A stretch of DNA of 6,807 nucleotides, taken from assembly GCA_024640665.1 (NCBI GenBank), contig JAHEEO010000168.1, positions 1-6,807 of the forward strand. The letters are read 5' to 3'. The notes beneath the pieces were generated by a model that was not told the DNA's origin, searched no databases, and saw nothing but the letters and a program-made list of their open reading frames with translations. Numbering within the stretch: position 1 is the first letter of the stretch; every line of letters begins with the position of its first letter. This stretch comes from Rhodospirillales bacterium. GTDB taxonomy: Bacteria > Pseudomonadota > Gammaproteobacteria > Steroidobacterales > Rariloculaceae. Made by a program: the position numbers and the translations under genes. Below, one piece after another: positions 5,922-6,807 of the stretch.

Positions 5922-6453
5922 CTCCAGAACCGCCATCGTGCTGGGTAGTTTCATGTTCGTCACGGCAACCCAAGTGACAGCGCAGGTCAGCCCAAGCCTT
6001 GGGGAGGCTATTTCCGAAGCCGACCTCGCAGCCTGGGACATCAGCATCGAAACCAACGGTGATGGCCTTCCTGATGGATCGGGGACGGTCACGCAAGGCC
6101 GCAGCGTTTTCGAAGCGCAGTGCATGGCCTGCCACGGTGCAGAGGGTGCAGGCCAACCGCACGATCGCCTAGTGGGCGGGCATGGAACGCTAGATTCCAT
6201 GCAACAGATTCGAACGGTCGGCAGTTTTTGGCCCTACGCGTCGACCATTTTTGACTACATTCGCCGCGCCATGCCCTTTAACACGCCACAAACCCTGTCA
6301 GATAACGACGTATATGCAGTTACGGCGTACATTCTTTATCTCAACGATATCATCGAAGCCGACGACGTCATGAACGCGCGCACGCTAAGGCGCGTCGAAA
6401 TGCCAAACGCGGATGGCTTTGTACTCGCATACCCGCAGCGCACTGACAAGTAA
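5908..6453 (+). CDS. soxD: SoxD-like monohaem cytochrome c
   Basis: The cytochrome partner of SoxC, taking electrons from the molybdenum centre in the periplasm and passing them to other c-type cytochromes. The 181-residue precursor has a Sec signal peptide (MFTLSSRTAIVLGSFMFV, cut likely after VTA at 25). There is one haem c site, CMACH (72-76), after the GRSVFEAQ segment. M122 in IRRAMPF is the likely distal ligand, and SDNDVYAVTAYILYLNDII (131-149) is the family's C-terminal helix. The ATG at 5908 is chosen over the longer in-frame start at 5833 because it gives a clean signal peptide and has GGAGAA 7 bases upstream, inside the end of soxC. The classical Paracoccus SoxD is about twice as long with two haem domains; this protein has only one. 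The 14-base overlap suggests translational coupling. Confidence 0.88.
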   Translation: MFTLSSRTAIVLGSFMFVTATQVTAQVSPSLGEAISEADLAAWDISIETNGDGLPDGSGTVTQGRSVFEAQCMACHGAEGAGQPHDRLVGGHGTLDSMQQIRTVGSFWPYASTIFDYIRRAMPFNTPQTLSDNDVYAVTAYILYLNDIIEADDVMNARTLRRVEMPNADGFVLAYPQRTDK

Positions 6454-6565
6454 ACAATAGAAAAAGTCAAAACTGTGGATTGAGCACCTAAAGAAGAGCC
6501 GTAATCGCCCGACAACATCGCCAACGACTACTCAAAAGGCGGCTATCAGCGTGCACGGCATTCAC

Positions 6566-6807
6566 TTAGGCAACTTCTCTGGAACTCACGGCGCACACAG
6601 CAACGCCACTGCGCGGCATGGTGGTGCCCACGAGTCTGGCCGGCACCAAAGCAAGATCGAAGGCGGGGATCATAAGGCGCACGAGCACGGACACCGGCGC
6701 CATGAGCGTGCCGGGCACGATCATGCAGACAGGCGTGGCGCTCAAAATTTCCATCGAGAGGCACGCCACGCACTTGGCCATCACGGGCAAAATGTTCAAA
6801 CGTTTTC
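6566..6807 (-). CDS. possible C-terminal part of an unrecognised gene entering from the right edge
   Basis: The stretch after soxD (6454-6807) has no confident gene. The best candidate is this minus-strand frame, open to the window edge and ending in TAA at 6566. By hand count over about 60 codons, its third positions are about 80% GC, first about 54% and second about 44%, the order expected of real coding sequence in a moderately GC-rich genome; the other open frames do not show it. The roughly 79 visible residues are rich in V, M, L and A, with four cysteines and almost no acidic residues, and resemble no family I know. The unusual composition argues for caution. Plus-strand frames are also open to the edge, but their codon-position composition is wrong. 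If real, it converges on soxD with 112 bases between, where I see no terminator or RNA gene. Confidence 0.25.
   Translation of the reverse strand, partial: KRLNILPVMAKCVACLSMEILSATPVCMIVPGTLMAPVSVLVRLMIPAFDLALVPARLVGTTMPRSGVAVCAVSSREVA

Noticed and set aside
6551..6807. Plus-strand histidine-rich frame (HEHGHRRHERAGHDHAD), tempting as a metal-binding protein
   Set aside because: Histidine codons are what a minus-strand Val/Met-rich frame looks like in reverse. GC is highest at first codon positions in this frame, unlike real genes, and the GTG start has no good ribosome binding site.
6618..6807. Plus-strand frame from ATG 6618 open to the edge
   Set aside because: Third positions are GC-rich, but first positions are poorer in GC than second positions (about 44% against 54%), the reverse of normal coding sequence, and no family was recognised.

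Overview
The window (about 6.8 kb, GC in the mid-50s percent by eye) looks like the chromosome of a proteobacterium, most likely a sulfur-oxidising gammaproteobacterium. The grounds are a bacterioferritin very close to the E. coli type, a bacterioferritin-associated ferredoxin with a Fur-like operator, and a SoxC/SoxD pair. The lineage is an inference. No tRNA, rRNA, CRISPR array or insertion sequence was seen.

Left part (2-2770, plus strand): the 3' portion of a DUF1501-like protein gene cut by the window edge, followed 6 bases later by a 494-residue methyltransferase. The methyltransferase has a Trm112-like zinc knuckle, a core resembling the N2227/carnosine N-methyltransferase family, and a C-terminal PqqD-like domain. 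The two genes probably form one transcription unit. This pair is the least understood part of the window and the best candidate for something undescribed.

Middle part (2771-3658): an iron-storage module. bfr (plus strand) has its own promoter, with the -10 box inside an inverted repeat. It converges on bfd (minus strand), which encodes the [2Fe-2S] ferredoxin that helps release iron from bacterioferritin. The bfd promoter contains a good Fur-box match, so bfd should be switched on when iron is scarce.

Right part (3642-6453, plus strand): a sulfur module. A two-domain rhodanese-type sulfurtransferase starts 19 bases from bfd, divergently, and its start lies at the Fur box. After a possible terminator and a new sigma70-type promoter come soxC (Tat-exported molybdenum sulfur/sulfite dehydrogenase) and soxD (single-haem cytochrome c), overlapping by 14 bases. 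The SoxCD product should act in the periplasm, oxidising protein-bound sulfane sulfur or sulfite and passing electrons to the respiratory chain. soxXYZAB are not in this window.

Far right (6454-6807): no confident gene. A minus-strand reading frame that runs in from beyond the window edge has codon-position composition like a real gene, but its product is not recognised.
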